A stretch of DNA of 64,000 nucleotides from SMWD01 sp002729875 (GTDB lineage: Bacteria > Pseudomonadota > Gammaproteobacteria > Steroidobacterales > GCA-2729495). Below are positions 26,655 to 35,750 of the stretch, piece by piece (the stretch's first letter is position 1; the number at the start of each line of letters is the position of its first letter). The notes under the pieces were generated by a model. That model saw only the letters and a program-made list of their open reading frames with translations. It had not been told where the DNA came from and made no database searches. The DNA is taken from positions 124,001 through 188,000 of the forward strand of contig DASCMH010000008.1 of the NCBI GenBank assembly GCA_036010905.1, in the 5' to 3' direction. A program made the position numbers and the translations under genes.

Positions 26655-28238
26655 TCACTCAACCGTGATACCCGCATTTTCAAGATATTCCTTTAACGGC
26701 TGCAATTGTTCGGCAAACCGGGTCCATTTGTTCACCGAGCGAGCGTGAACTTTCTCTCGTACCTGCACCGAGCTGGCGGTAGCGCTGGGCACTGTATTCT
26801 CATCAAAATTGAAACAGGCATCCTCGTACTCCAGCCCCAGTTTCTCCAGCAGAATACGCGTCTGACCTTCCTGGTCAGCCACCAGCGACTCGTATTCAAT
26901 TTCGATCATGCGATCCCCGAGCAACTGCCGCCAGTGCGTTCTCAGTCGATCGTAGGCCACGTAGTACTGGCCGAGACCCTTAAGCGAGTAGGAAAACTTA
27001 TAGGCCCATGTGAATACCTGCTTGTACATTGCAAAACAGGTATCCATCGGGTTGCGGCCCAGGTGCACAATCCTGGCATCCGGAAAAGCCCTGGCGACAA
27101 AGCCGAGAAACAGAAAATTGAACGGCAGTTTGTCGATGAACATGGCTTCGGGGCCGAGCCGGTAGCGTAGCGAGTCGAGGTATCCCCTGGCGATAAGCGC
27201 CATGTCTTTCGATGCGACGGTCTCGATCATCTCCGGATTCATGTTTTCGATACTGCGGACCTCGCTTTCGCGTCGCAACACCATCTGTAAAAACTGTGTC
27301 TCTCCGACGGTGCCGACCAGCGAGTGGCTGGAAACAATTCGTTCGGTCAGCGTCGTGCCGGTACGCGGCAGCCCGACGATAAATATCGGGGTTTTATCCG
27401 GCTCATGGGTCGCCCCGCTGCCGGCTTGACCCGCCAGCCAGTCAGTGTTGCAAACCTCGATGATTGTATTTATCAATCGAACATCGGCAGCTACGTCGTA
27501 ATCGGCGACGCTGGTCACTGCATCACCGGCCCGCTGGTAATATTCAAAAGCCTCTTGCCAGCGTTCCAGGTCTTCGAGTTCCTTGCCGATTGCGTAATAC
27601 AGAAAGACATTCTGGTCCGGCGGGTCATCGCTGGTATGCAGAATTTCCTGCATCTGCGCGACATGCGTGGCATCGGTCGCTTTGGCCAGACGGGACAACT
27701 GGTAGTGATTTCGCCGGTGACCCGGAAAGCGTTCCAGCAAGGCCCGGTAAATAGCCCCGGCTTGCTCTATTTTCCCCAGGTAGACGCCGCAGGCGGCGAG
27801 GTTAGCCTGGAACAGGTCAACACCCGGTTGCAGCGTCGTCGCCTGCTTATACAAAGGCCAGGCCTGTCGGTACATGCCAATGTCGTTGTAGATCGTGCCC
27901 GCCAGATCCAGATACACCGGGCTGTTGTCCAGTCTGTCCACGTAACGCGCCAACAGCGCGGCCGCATCACCGTTGCGCCGCGCTATCGAATACTGATTGG
28001 CCAGTTCGATCGCGGCATCATAACGGTCGGGGTCGAGGGTCAGGGCTTTTTCAAACGCCTGCAGGGCCATGGCCGGCCGGTGCGCCGCCCGCTGGACGAG
28101 TCCGGCCAGAAAGTATCCCTCGGCACTCGAGGCGTCCCGTCGCAGCATGTTCTTGACACAGGCTTCAACCGTCGCCCAATCCTGGGATTCCACGGCTCGC
28201 CTGGCCGACAAGCTAAATCGTGTGAGTTCGTCTGTCAT
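26655..28238 (-). CDS. TPR-repeat sulfotransferase (copy 1)
   Basis: 527 residues, the same layout as the downstream copy. TPR helices run over about 10-235 (WATVEACVKNMLRRD, YDAAIELANQYSIA, PLYKQATTLQPGVD, LLERFPGHRRNHYQLSRLAKA). A sulfotransferase domain follows with the identical loop GLPRTGTTLTERIVSSH near 286 and RIVHLGRNPMDTCFAMYKQ near 389. The acceptor is unknown. It is the first gene of the pair, transcribed from a promoter that overlaps the promoter of the divergent methyltransferase gene. Strong collinearity with copy 2 points to tandem duplication followed by divergence. Confidence 0.87.
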   Translation of the reverse strand: MTDELTRFSLSARRAVESQDWATVEACVKNMLRRDASSAEGYFLAGLVQRAAHRPAMALQAFEKALTLDPDRYDAAIELANQYSIARRNGDAAALLARYVDRLDNSPVYLDLAGTIYNDIGMYRQAWPLYKQATTLQPGVDLFQANLAACGVYLGKIEQAGAIYRALLERFPGHRRNHYQLSRLAKATDATHVAQMQEILHTSDDPPDQNVFLYYAIGKELEDLERWQEAFEYYQRAGDAVTSVADYDVAADVRLINTIIEVCNTDWLAGQAGSGATHEPDKTPIFIVGLPRTGTTLTERIVSSHSLVGTVGETQFLQMVLRRESEVRSIENMNPEMIETVASKDMALIARGYLDSLRYRLGPEAMFIDKLPFNFLFLGFVARAFPDARIVHLGRNPMDTCFAMYKQVFTWAYKFSYSLKGLGQYYVAYDRLRTHWRQLLGDRMIEIEYESLVADQEGQTRILLEKLGLEYEDACFNFDENTVPSATASSVQVREKVHARSVNKWTRFAEQLQPLKEYLENAGITVE

Positions 28239-28250
28239 TTGCCGCAGCGG

Positions 28251-28278
28251 TTGGGTTCAATTGCGATATTGCTATACT
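28251..28278 (+). promoter_or_regulatory. promoter of methyltransferase-DUF4826 gene
   Basis: TTGGGT (28251-28256), a 16-bp spacer, TATACT (28273-28278). The start of transcription should fall about 33 bases before the ATG at 28318. It shares its -10 with the opposite promoter. Confidence 0.55.
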
Positions 28279-28302
28279 AGTTTATCTTGACCCGCCGACC
28301 AA
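28274..28302 (-). promoter_or_regulatory. promoter of sulfotransferase pair
   Basis: On the minus strand TTGGTC (28297-28302), a 17-bp spacer, TAGTAT (28274-28279). The -10 hexamers of the two divergent promoters overlap by five bases, so the two units probably exclude one another. Confidence 0.45.
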
Positions 28303-28317
28303 TTCGTAGAAAGTATA

Positions 28318-29787
28318 ATGCCCCCCGATTCCGACCCGCCACCAGTAGCTGCAAGCTGGGATGCCTATTGGCAAGGTAGCGGCGATGCCGGTGCCTATTC
28401 GAGCGGTGGCGTCAACCATCCGGCCATCCTGTCGTTCTGGGATGAGTGCTTTGCAGCAATGCAACAGGCTTACAGCGGAGATCCCGCGCAGAAAACCCCG
28501 GGACCAAAAATCCTCGATATTGCCAGCGGCAACGGTGCGGTCATTGAACGCGCACTGGCAATCTTTGCCAACGACCGGCCGGCAATCACCTGCCTGGACG
28601 CGTCTGACGCAGCAGTCACGAATATCCGCAACCGGTTTCCCGGCATAGATGGCCTGGTCGCTGATGCCGGTTCGATCCCGCTGGACTCCGGCGGCTTCGA
28701 TGCCGTCACCAGCCAGTTCGGAGTCGAATATGCCGGCCTAAAAGCCATTGGCGAAGCCGCGCGTCTCGTTGCACCAGGTGGCCGCCTGACCCTGCTGCTG
28801 CATAACCAGGCGAGCAGCATCCACCGGGAGTGCGCCGCAAGCCTGGATGCCATTAAGCGATTGCAGGCATCCGGATTTATTCCCCATGCCATCGAGATGC
28901 TTACCGCAGGCTTCGCGGCCTGCCGCGGAGCCGACCGGGCGCCCTATGACGAGGCCGCAACCCGGCTTGTGCCTGCAGTGCAGACGCTGGATGCCATCAT
29001 GACCGAACACGGCGAGCAGGTTGCGGGTGATACGATTGCCCGCCTCTACAGTGACGTGGACCGGATTCACAGCAGGATGCAACATTACCAGCCGGAAGAG
29101 GTGCTGGGCTGGCTGAACAGGATGGACAGCGAGTTAGAAGCCTATGCACAACGCATGTCGTCAATGTGCCGGTCTGCGATCAGCAGCGAAACGTTCGACC
29201 AGGTCTGCGCCGACCTGTGCCGGCAGGGTTTCACGCTCCAGCGTGCCGAATCACTGGCCGGGTCTGAAGACGGCCTGCCCCTGGCCTGGGTGCTCATCGC
29301 AGATAATAAGTTAGCAGATGAGGTTGCCGTGACAGTCGACGAACCGCAGAGTCAGAATCTGCCGGCAAACGCGGACAACGAACAACGCGCAGAAGTACGC
29401 CCGTGGATCAAGCGCCTGCTTGGCGCGGCGGTGTATGAATTGGCGGATCGCGGCATTGTCGACAGCCCGTTTGTTGAGACAAAACCCGTGTGGGCGGCTC
29501 CGTACCAGGCGCTGCTCGGCAAGATTCGCCCTTACGCCGATGCGGAAAAGTTCATCTGGGTCATTTGCGGCGAACTGCCGACCGATCATCTGGACGGCTC
29601 GGTCGCGCGGACGCCGAGGGATGCCGCACGACATTTCGCAATCAAATGGCAACTGGACGCAGCCCGGCAGCAGGATGCAGAGGAACCGCAGCAGCGATTG
29701 TCTGACAGCGAACTGGCGAACAAGGCCGAAGCGCTTTACGCGCTGGTAAATGACGAAGAAGTGTGGCAGCAACAATCCGGTTTGTAG
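28318..29787 (+). CDS. SAM-dependent methyltransferase fused to DUF4826-like domain
   Basis: 489 residues. The N-terminal part (about 40-170) is a class I methyltransferase: ILDIASGNGAVIERAL (motif I, near 64), a TCLDASDAAV acidic strand, and FDAVTSQFGVEYAG / LVAPGGRLTLLLHN. A helical middle region (about 175-325) may form the substrate cap. The last 140 residues resemble the DUF4826 family: APYQALLGKI, then FIWVICGELPTDHL and TPRDAARHFAIKWQLDAARQQ. The substrate is unknown. It is divergent from the TPR-sulfotransferase pair and convergent with the TonB receptor. DUF4826 assignment is from motif memory, without a search. Confidence 0.75.
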   Translation: MPPDSDPPPVAASWDAYWQGSGDAGAYSSGGVNHPAILSFWDECFAAMQQAYSGDPAQKTPGPKILDIASGNGAVIERALAIFANDRPAITCLDASDAAVTNIRNRFPGIDGLVADAGSIPLDSGGFDAVTSQFGVEYAGLKAIGEAARLVAPGGRLTLLLHNQASSIHRECAASLDAIKRLQASGFIPHAIEMLTAGFAACRGADRAPYDEAATRLVPAVQTLDAIMTEHGEQVAGDTIARLYSDVDRIHSRMQHYQPEEVLGWLNRMDSELEAYAQRMSSMCRSAISSETFDQVCADLCRQGFTLQRAESLAGSEDGLPLAWVLIADNKLADEVAVTVDEPQSQNLPANADNEQRAEVRPWIKRLLGAAVYELADRGIVDSPFVETKPVWAAPYQALLGKIRPYADAEKFIWVICGELPTDHLDGSVARTPRDAARHFAIKWQLDAARQQDAEEPQQRLSDSELANKAEALYALVNDEEVWQQQSGL

Positions 29788-29827
29788 CAACGCCTAATTT
29801 TATCCCCTGCGGCATTCGCCGGCGTAA

Positions 29828-29857
29828 AAAAAGGGCCGCTTGAAAGCGGCCCTTTTT
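29828..29857. terminator. bidirectional Rho-independent terminator
   Basis: 13-bp stem AAAAAGGGCCGCT / AGCGGCCCTTTTT with a TGAA loop. It carries A and T runs on both sides, so it serves the methyltransferase gene (plus) and the TonB-receptor gene (minus). Confidence 0.9.
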
Positions 29858-29874
29858 ATTCCACCCGATCCGGA

Positions 29875-32739
29875 TTATTTGAACGCGTGCGTCAGGCGCA
29901 GATAATAACCGGTACCGAACATCCGGTAAGTAGCCGGATCCGTCGTTGCATTGAAGCCGACTTCAATGAAAGGCGGATCTTCATCCGAGATGTTGGTAAT
30001 ACCCGCGGTAATCGTAGTCGTACCGGCGCCGGTGAAGTCAGTGGCGTAACTGGCCACGAGATCATGGTACAGGAACGATTCTACGTCCTGAATATAAGAA
30101 CCGTCGGGCTGGTTGCCTGCTCCGCAGTTACAGAACGTATCAGCATCCAGACCACTGATGTACTCACCAAGATAGGCGATTGTCCATCCGTTGCTGGCCC
30201 ATTGCAGGGAATAGCTGACCTTGTCCTCAGCATAAGCGCCACCATCCTCGGCAGTCGGATCGGTGTACCGGCCGGACAGATCCTCCTCATCCTCACCAGG
30301 GGAGGCAGTCTTGGTGCGCTCAAGCAAATGTGCCCACAGAATTGCCGCTTCCCACTGGCCGACTGAGGAATCAAAGCCGGTTCGAAATTCCACGTCGATG
30401 CCCTGAGCACCCTGCTCGGCAACATTCAAAGAACCATCAATGATCTGGGCGATACTGTAATCTGCCCGCCGCGTAACCAGATCACACGAAGCCTGATTCA
30501 AGTTGTCATAGCAGTCATCCAGAATGTACTGAACGCCGAGAGAACTGACACCGTCCTCGATATCAATGTCCCAGTAGTCGACCGTCAGCGACTGATTGCC
30601 GCCGAATAATTCCGGTGTCCAGACCAGGCCGACCGTCCAGGTGTCGCCGGTCTCGGGCTGCAGATTCGGATTACCACCAACCAGTGCCAGGACCTGGCTA
30701 TCAAGCTGCACTGAAGCCTGGTCGCAACCGGCAGGCAATGGCGTTTGCGCACAAGGATCAACGTAAGTCGGGAAACTGTCCTGCTGACCGGCGAACAAAT
30801 CCCCGATCGTCGGGGCGCGGAATACCTCACCGGCGGTTCCTCTCAGTTTCAGGCTTTCAATTGCCTGCAACTCGAAACCGAATTGCCACGTCGTGTCACT
30901 GCCGAATGTATTGTATTTATCCCGGCGAAGCCCGCCGTTGAGATCAAGGCTCTGCGTACCATTGTCAAACACCGGTACTAACACTTCGGTATACAAGCTG
31001 TTGCTGTACAGCGAGCCCTTGGTGCTGGCACCCGTGTTTCCGGTCACCGCACCAAGCTGTTTACCCGAATCCGGATCATAACGGTAGGTCTGACCCCAGT
31101 AGCCATAACCTGCGGCCCAGCCTAGTTCTTCACCGCCCCAAATGGGTATGCTGCCGGAAAAACTGAGGCCCACAATATCCTGCCTCTCCTTATGATTATC
31201 CGTCAGGGCAACCGCAACGTAGTCGATCATGTCCTGGGTCAGAGTGCCTGCGCCGCCGAAAAAGTTAATTGGCACGCAATTCGCGATCAGCGTATTCGGG
31301 TCAGCTATGTCGCGGTAGCATTCGGGCTGACCATCACTGTCCAGGTCCGCTGACGGCCCCATTGCGTTACTGAGTCGATCACCAGCAAACTGGCCAACGT
31401 CAATATCCGTGCGATCGCGATGACCCCGGTTGTAATAAATTTCCCAATCGATATCCTGGATCTTGCCTTCCAGGCCCATGACTATCTGAAACTGGGTGAC
31501 GTCCTGGGTAAACCGTCGCGTGGTCTCAATCATGCGACGACGAGCATCGGAAACAGGCTCGTAGACAAGCGCAGCGCCGTTGGCAACATTGTAGGCATCA
31601 ACCGCACGGCGCAGATAGTAATTATCCTCAGAGATACCGTTATAAGCTGTGCTCCCGAATGTGTCGCTGTAGGCCGGATCTGTCGGCGAGTTGTACGGCA
31701 TGGGTGCCAGTTCCTGTGCCGAATTCCGGAAGTTGGTTCGAATCGCTGTATTGAAACGAATGTTTTCGCTCAGATCAAAGTGGGCTTCCGCAAATACGTT
31801 GGTCCGCTCGTATGGCGTCTGAATATAGTTAACCGGTGCGTAGTTGTATGTTCTGCCATCGTGAGAAGACATCGTGCCAACTTCGTACGGCGATGTAGCT
31901 GCATCCGCACCGTCTATCAGGAAGGTACCCTGGTTCATAAATCCCAAACGGCTTTCCGGGATGCGAGAGGATCCGATCGGATAACAACCCCCCGACGGAG
32001 CGCCTGTGTAAGGTGCCGTAGTCTGAGCTTCGCAACCTTCAGGGTAAATGTAATATGAATCCTGGAAAAAATCCCAGGGCGCATCACGCTGGTAGGCTTC
32101 TTCCTGATCCACATACTCGGCGCCAAAAACGAAATTACCGCCGGCGAAAGTTGTACCGGCGATCAAGCTGATGCTGTTCTGCCGGCCCTGATCCATATCG
32201 AAAAAGTCGGCCGTCTGCGCATTGACCTCCACGCCCTCAAAATCGCGCCGGGTGATGATATTCACCACACCGGCAACCGCATCGGCACCGTAAACCGCCG
32301 AAGCCCCGTCTTTGAGAATTTCAATACGTTCGATCATCGACGCGGGAATGGTCTGGTAATCACCACCATCAACCATGCGCTTGCCGTCGATGAGCGTCAG
32401 TGTACGGGCCGTACCCATACCGCGCAGATCGACAAATACGCCACCATTACCGCCGTTGTTGGTGGTAGTGCCGATCGGCGAACCGGACATGGAAGGCATG
32501 GACTGGAGCAATTGACCAACATCGGTGATACCGGTAGCCAGCATTTCTTCCCGATTGATCACCGAAACCGGGCTTGAACTGCTCAGGTCCGCACGCTTGA
32601 TGCGTGAACCCGTGACGATCATCTCTTCCTGGTCCTGGTCCTGTGCCAAAACAGCTGGTGCCGTGGTTGCCGCAATCATGCCTACACTCAAACCAAGTGT
32701 ATGTTTGACTGCCTCACGCAATTTGTAATTATCCTTCAT
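29875..32739 (-). CDS. TonB-dependent outer-membrane receptor
   Basis: 954 residues. Signal peptide at 1-32 (LGLSVGMIAATTAPAVLAQ), then a TonB box-like EEMIVTGSRIKRAD near 38. The plug domain is at about 50-165 (GQLLQSMPSMSG, VDLRGMGTARTLTLIDGKR, IERIEILKDGASAVYGADAVAGVVNIIT). A long beta-barrel runs to the C-terminus YYLRLTHAFK, where Phe is followed by one Lys rather than being terminal. This is the type widespread in aquatic bacteria for uptake of glycans, peptides or other large solutes. The ligand is not evident. The promoter region upstream (32740-33088) is AT-rich. Its neighbours, the sulfotransferases and methyltransferase, may belong with it. Confidence 0.93.
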   Translation of the reverse strand: MKDNYKLREAVKHTLGLSVGMIAATTAPAVLAQDQDQEEMIVTGSRIKRADLSSSSPVSVINREEMLATGITDVGQLLQSMPSMSGSPIGTTTNNGGNGGVFVDLRGMGTARTLTLIDGKRMVDGGDYQTIPASMIERIEILKDGASAVYGADAVAGVVNIITRRDFEGVEVNAQTADFFDMDQGRQNSISLIAGTTFAGGNFVFGAEYVDQEEAYQRDAPWDFFQDSYYIYPEGCEAQTTAPYTGAPSGGCYPIGSSRIPESRLGFMNQGTFLIDGADAATSPYEVGTMSSHDGRTYNYAPVNYIQTPYERTNVFAEAHFDLSENIRFNTAIRTNFRNSAQELAPMPYNSPTDPAYSDTFGSTAYNGISEDNYYLRRAVDAYNVANGAALVYEPVSDARRRMIETTRRFTQDVTQFQIVMGLEGKIQDIDWEIYYNRGHRDRTDIDVGQFAGDRLSNAMGPSADLDSDGQPECYRDIADPNTLIANCVPINFFGGAGTLTQDMIDYVAVALTDNHKERQDIVGLSFSGSIPIWGGEELGWAAGYGYWGQTYRYDPDSGKQLGAVTGNTGASTKGSLYSNSLYTEVLVPVFDNGTQSLDLNGGLRRDKYNTFGSDTTWQFGFELQAIESLKLRGTAGEVFRAPTIGDLFAGQQDSFPTYVDPCAQTPLPAGCDQASVQLDSQVLALVGGNPNLQPETGDTWTVGLVWTPELFGGNQSLTVDYWDIDIEDGVSSLGVQYILDDCYDNLNQASCDLVTRRADYSIAQIIDGSLNVAEQGAQGIDVEFRTGFDSSVGQWEAAILWAHLLERTKTASPGEDEEDLSGRYTDPTAEDGGAYAEDKVSYSLQWASNGWTIAYLGEYISGLDADTFCNCGAGNQPDGSYIQDVESFLYHDLVASYATDFTGAGTTTITAGITNISDEDPPFIEVGFNATTDPATYRMFGTGYYLRLTHAFK

Positions 32740-33088
32740 GATTAATTAATGCTCCAATTTGTATAAACACAACAAAACTTAGCAGTTATCCAATCCACCG
32801 AGCATTGCCGATGACTTGTGAATGAAACAAAATATAAAACAACAAGTTAGATTATGCAAAATTCATACTTTATCGCTTAACATAGGATAAATATCTATAA
32901 TATTAAAGACTTGCCAGTCTGAAAACCGAGTTCGACAGACTCTTGTGGCTATAATACAACAATTTTTTTCAGCTATCCGCAGCGACATTCGTTCACAAAA
33001 TAGTGATTGCTTCAGCGCCATGCCCGGATCGGTTACAGTGATTGGCAGCATAGGTGTATAACCCGAAACTGACTGGCTCAATATTGAC
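32740..33088. other. AT-rich divergent region between TonB receptor and M15 peptidase
   Basis: No gene supported. On the minus strand there is a GGAG box 12 bases before the receptor ATG. A weak promoter candidate TTGCAT-17 bp-TATATT lies further upstream in the TGCATAATCTAACTTG stretch near 32830-32860. The segment is clearly richer in A+T than its surroundings. Confidence 0.35.
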
Positions 33089-33604
33089 GTGGAGCATATT
33101 TTCAAACAACTTGGCATCCCGGCATCCTACGGTCGTTCCCCGGCCTTGCCCCGCTTTGCAGAAGCTGCAGAACTCACCGATGTCGGGCCGAATATAATCG
33201 GCCGCTCGCAAAGCCTTACCCCGGCAACCGCCCGCGCCTGGTCGGATATGTCCGCTGCTGCTGCTGCTGACTCGATAGAGCTGTTGCTGGTTTCCGGGTT
33301 TCGCAGTACCGAGTACCAGGCACAGTTGATCACCAACAAACTGGCCGCCGGGCAAACCATCGACACCATCCTGAAAGTTAATACCGCACCGGGTTTCAGC
33401 CAGCACCACAGCGGCCGGGCGATTGATATCGCCACCCCCGGGGTACGCCCGCTGGTCGAAGCTTTTGATCAATCACCGGCTTTTCAATGGTTATGCACCC
33501 AGGCCGGAAATTTTGGTTTTCTAATGCCATACGGACACAACAATGAATGGGACTTATCCTATGAACCATGGCACTGGTTTTTACACGAGGAACCTGAACA
33601 ATGA
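33089..33604 (+). CDS. M15B-type D-alanyl-D-alanine carboxypeptidase (VanY family)
   Basis: 171 residues with a GTG start. The zinc-peptidase motifs are complete: VSGFRSTEYQAQL, FSQHHSGRAIDIA (the H-x6-D pair of zinc ligands), and EPWHW at the end (catalytic Glu and third ligand His). The family trims the terminal D-Ala from peptidoglycan precursors or stem peptides. No signal peptide is visible, so it would work in the cytoplasm on recycled muropeptides, unless the true start lies upstream; I found none with a leader. It overlaps the following membrane-protein gene by an ATGA. Confidence 0.85.
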   Translation: MEHIFKQLGIPASYGRSPALPRFAEAAELTDVGPNIIGRSQSLTPATARAWSDMSAAAAADSIELLLVSGFRSTEYQAQLITNKLAAGQTIDTILKVNTAPGFSQHHSGRAIDIATPGVRPLVEAFDQSPAFQWLCTQAGNFGFLMPYGHNNEWDLSYEPWHWFLHEEPEQ

Positions 33605-34377
33605 AGCCAACCAATTTTTTCACCCAGGGCTATACCTTTACCGGCACCTGGGATGACTATTTTATTTTCGGCATATTCTTTATTTGCGCGCTGCTCGGCG
33701 TCTTGCTGTTTCGGGAGCGCTCCAGACACGAACCCATGGTACACAGCCCACCGATGGCCTGGCTGCGGGCCGGTATTTATTTCTGTTTCGTGATTGTTTT
33801 CAGCTGGGTGACGGGCGTCTTCAAGGTGGTTGTGCAATCACCACTCGTCACCAGCGAGCAAGCCGGCGATCCGGTCTGGAACGCCGCCTTTGCCGCCTGT
33901 TGCATCATCGTCGTCTGGGCTTATGTCTACTGGTGGCCGCGCGGCACCTTAACGCATAGCCGCAAGTTATACCTCTTGCCCACCGTGATCTATGGCCTGA
34001 CCTGGGGCGCCTGCAGTGGGCTCCTGATGCTCTCTATCTATTCGATCCTGGAAGTATTCCAGTTGCCGGGAATCGTCAATGCCGTTTTATTAATCGCTGT
34101 ATTTTCAGTCTATAACATGAATTATCAGCTCGGCTGGTGGGATATCCATGTATCCCCACCGCATAACATCAGGGCCACCAATAACGGTAAGGTTCTGTTG
34201 TCGCATAACCCGTTTTTGCTGTCATCGCTTACCTTCCTGATCATTTATGGCAATGCCGGAATATTCGTGCTGCTGGGTGCCGCTGCATTGTGTGCATCGG
34301 CGATCGGTTTGCGCGTGCCGCCATTCTGGGCAAAAGACGGCGGGGCCGTCTCGATGGATACTGCGATAGGGGAGTAG
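33601..34377 (+). CDS. unknown multi-pass membrane protein
   Basis: I do not recognise this protein. It has 258 residues with about seven hydrophobic segments (roughly 20-38, 53-76, 92-112, 124-143, 155-173, 205-223, 225-245). Conserved-looking aromatic/His features lie between them, such as WWDIHVSPPHNIRATNNGK on one loop and a GTWDDY motif near the start. It is translationally coupled to the M15 peptidase (ATGA overlap) and convergent with gor, 9 bp away. Coupling suggests a role in envelope metabolism. Confidence 0.7.
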   Translation: MKPTNFFTQGYTFTGTWDDYFIFGIFFICALLGVLLFRERSRHEPMVHSPPMAWLRAGIYFCFVIVFSWVTGVFKVVVQSPLVTSEQAGDPVWNAAFAACCIIVVWAYVYWWPRGTLTHSRKLYLLPTVIYGLTWGACSGLLMLSIYSILEVFQLPGIVNAVLLIAVFSVYNMNYQLGWWDIHVSPPHNIRATNNGKVLLSHNPFLLSSLTFLIIYGNAGIFVLLGAAALCASAIGLRVPPFWAKDGGAVSMDTAIGE

Positions 34378-34386
34378 CTGCTTGAT

Positions 34387-35739
34387 TTAACGCATGGTGA
34401 CGAGTTCTTCGGCACTGGTCGGATGAATCGCAACCGTGTCGTCAAAGTCCTGCTTGGTTGCTCCCATGCGAATCGCGACAGCAAAACCCTGCAGCATTTC
34501 GTCAGCACCCGGTCCGAACAGGTGCACACCCACGACGCGCTGGTCTTTCCCAACCGTTATGAGTTTCATGCTGGCCTTGGTGCGGTGCTCGGTAAAACTG
34601 TTAATCATCGGCACAAACTCGGATGAATAGACAAAAACATCTTCACCGTATTGTTCACGCGCCTGTCTTTCTGTCAGTCCGCAGGTGCCGGCTGGTGGAT
34701 GGGTAAATACAACCGTAGCAATGTTGGCGTAATCAAGCCGTCGATCAGGCATGCCGCCGTAAAGCCTGTCTGCAAGCCGCCGGCCGGCCGCGATGGCGAC
34801 CGGCGTTAGTGCCGCCCGGCCGGTTACATCACCGACCGCAAAAATAGCCGGGTTGCTGGTCACCTGAAATTCATCGGTAATAATGAATCCCTTGTCGTCG
34901 AGCGCAACACCAGCAGATTCCAGCCCCAGTGTTTCAGTCAATGCGTGTCGACCAATGCACCAGATCAATGAATCATAAGGTCCGTGCCGATTGCCGTCTT
35001 CGGTCGTAAGTATCAGGCCGTCATCAGCCTGCTCGATACCGGTCGGCACGGCACGCCGTTGCAACCCAATACCGTCTGCCATCATTGCCGTAACAACTGA
35101 TTGCTGAAGCATCTCATCGAATGAACGCAATACGCTATCGTAACGAACCAACAGGTCGACTTCAGCGCCGAGCGCCCGCAGCATCCCGGATAACTCAACG
35201 GCTATATAGCCGCTGCCGACCATCGCAACCCGGCCCGGTAAAGTGTCGAGAGCAAAAAAACCATCTGAAGTAATACCGAGTTCAGCGCCGGGCAGGTCGG
35301 GCACGATCGGCGCACCACCGACAGCAATCAGCACCCGCTCGGCGGTTAGCAGCCGTTCACCTACGCGCACACAGTTCGATCCTTCAAGTACCCCGAAGCC
35401 GGCTATATATTCAATATCCTTGTTGGCAAGATTTTGCGCATAGATACCGTTTAACCGCGCCACATAGGCATCGCGCCGTGACTTGAGCGCAGACCAGTCA
35501 TGCCGGAACGCAGTGGTATCGAATCCGTAACCGGCCGCATCGTGCAGTGTGTGTGCCGTACTGGCCGCATTCCACATAATTTTTTTCGGTACGCAACCAA
35601 CGTTGACGCAAGTTCCGCCGAGCCGGCCGGCCTCGACGACGGCAACTCGCGTACCATACCCGGCCGCACGTTGTGCCGCTGCCAGGCCGCCACTGCCGCC
35701 GCCAATGACGATCAGGTTGAAGGAATTTTGTTCAGTCAT
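34387..35739 (-). CDS. gor: Glutathione-disulfide reductase
   Basis: FAD- and NADPH-dependent reduction of oxidised glutathione, cytoplasmic. 450 residues, exactly family length. FAD motif GGGSGGLAAAQRAA at 13-26, redox-active Cys44 and Cys49 in GGTCVNVGCVPKK, NADP-binding MVGSGYIAVELSGML, FAD motif IFAVGDVTGRAALTPVA, and the C-terminal active-site His in VAIHPTSAEELVT. It is divergent from opdA over a 123-bp gap carrying two copies of CACGTTGTG. The NADPH it needs is produced by the transhydrogenase at the left edge. Confidence 0.95.
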   Translation of the reverse strand: MTEQNSFNLIVIGGGSGGLAAAQRAAGYGTRVAVVEAGRLGGTCVNVGCVPKKIMWNAASTAHTLHDAAGYGFDTTAFRHDWSALKSRRDAYVARLNGIYAQNLANKDIEYIAGFGVLEGSNCVRVGERLLTAERVLIAVGGAPIVPDLPGAELGITSDGFFALDTLPGRVAMVGSGYIAVELSGMLRALGAEVDLLVRYDSVLRSFDEMLQQSVVTAMMADGIGLQRRAVPTGIEQADDGLILTTEDGNRHGPYDSLIWCIGRHALTETLGLESAGVALDDKGFIITDEFQVTSNPAIFAVGDVTGRAALTPVAIAAGRRLADRLYGGMPDRRLDYANIATVVFTHPPAGTCGLTERQAREQYGEDVFVYSSEFVPMINSFTEHRTKASMKLITVGKDQRVVGVHLFGPGADEMLQGFAVAIRMGATKQDFDDTVAIHPTSAEELVTMR

Positions 35740-35750
35740 ACTGTTTGTTC

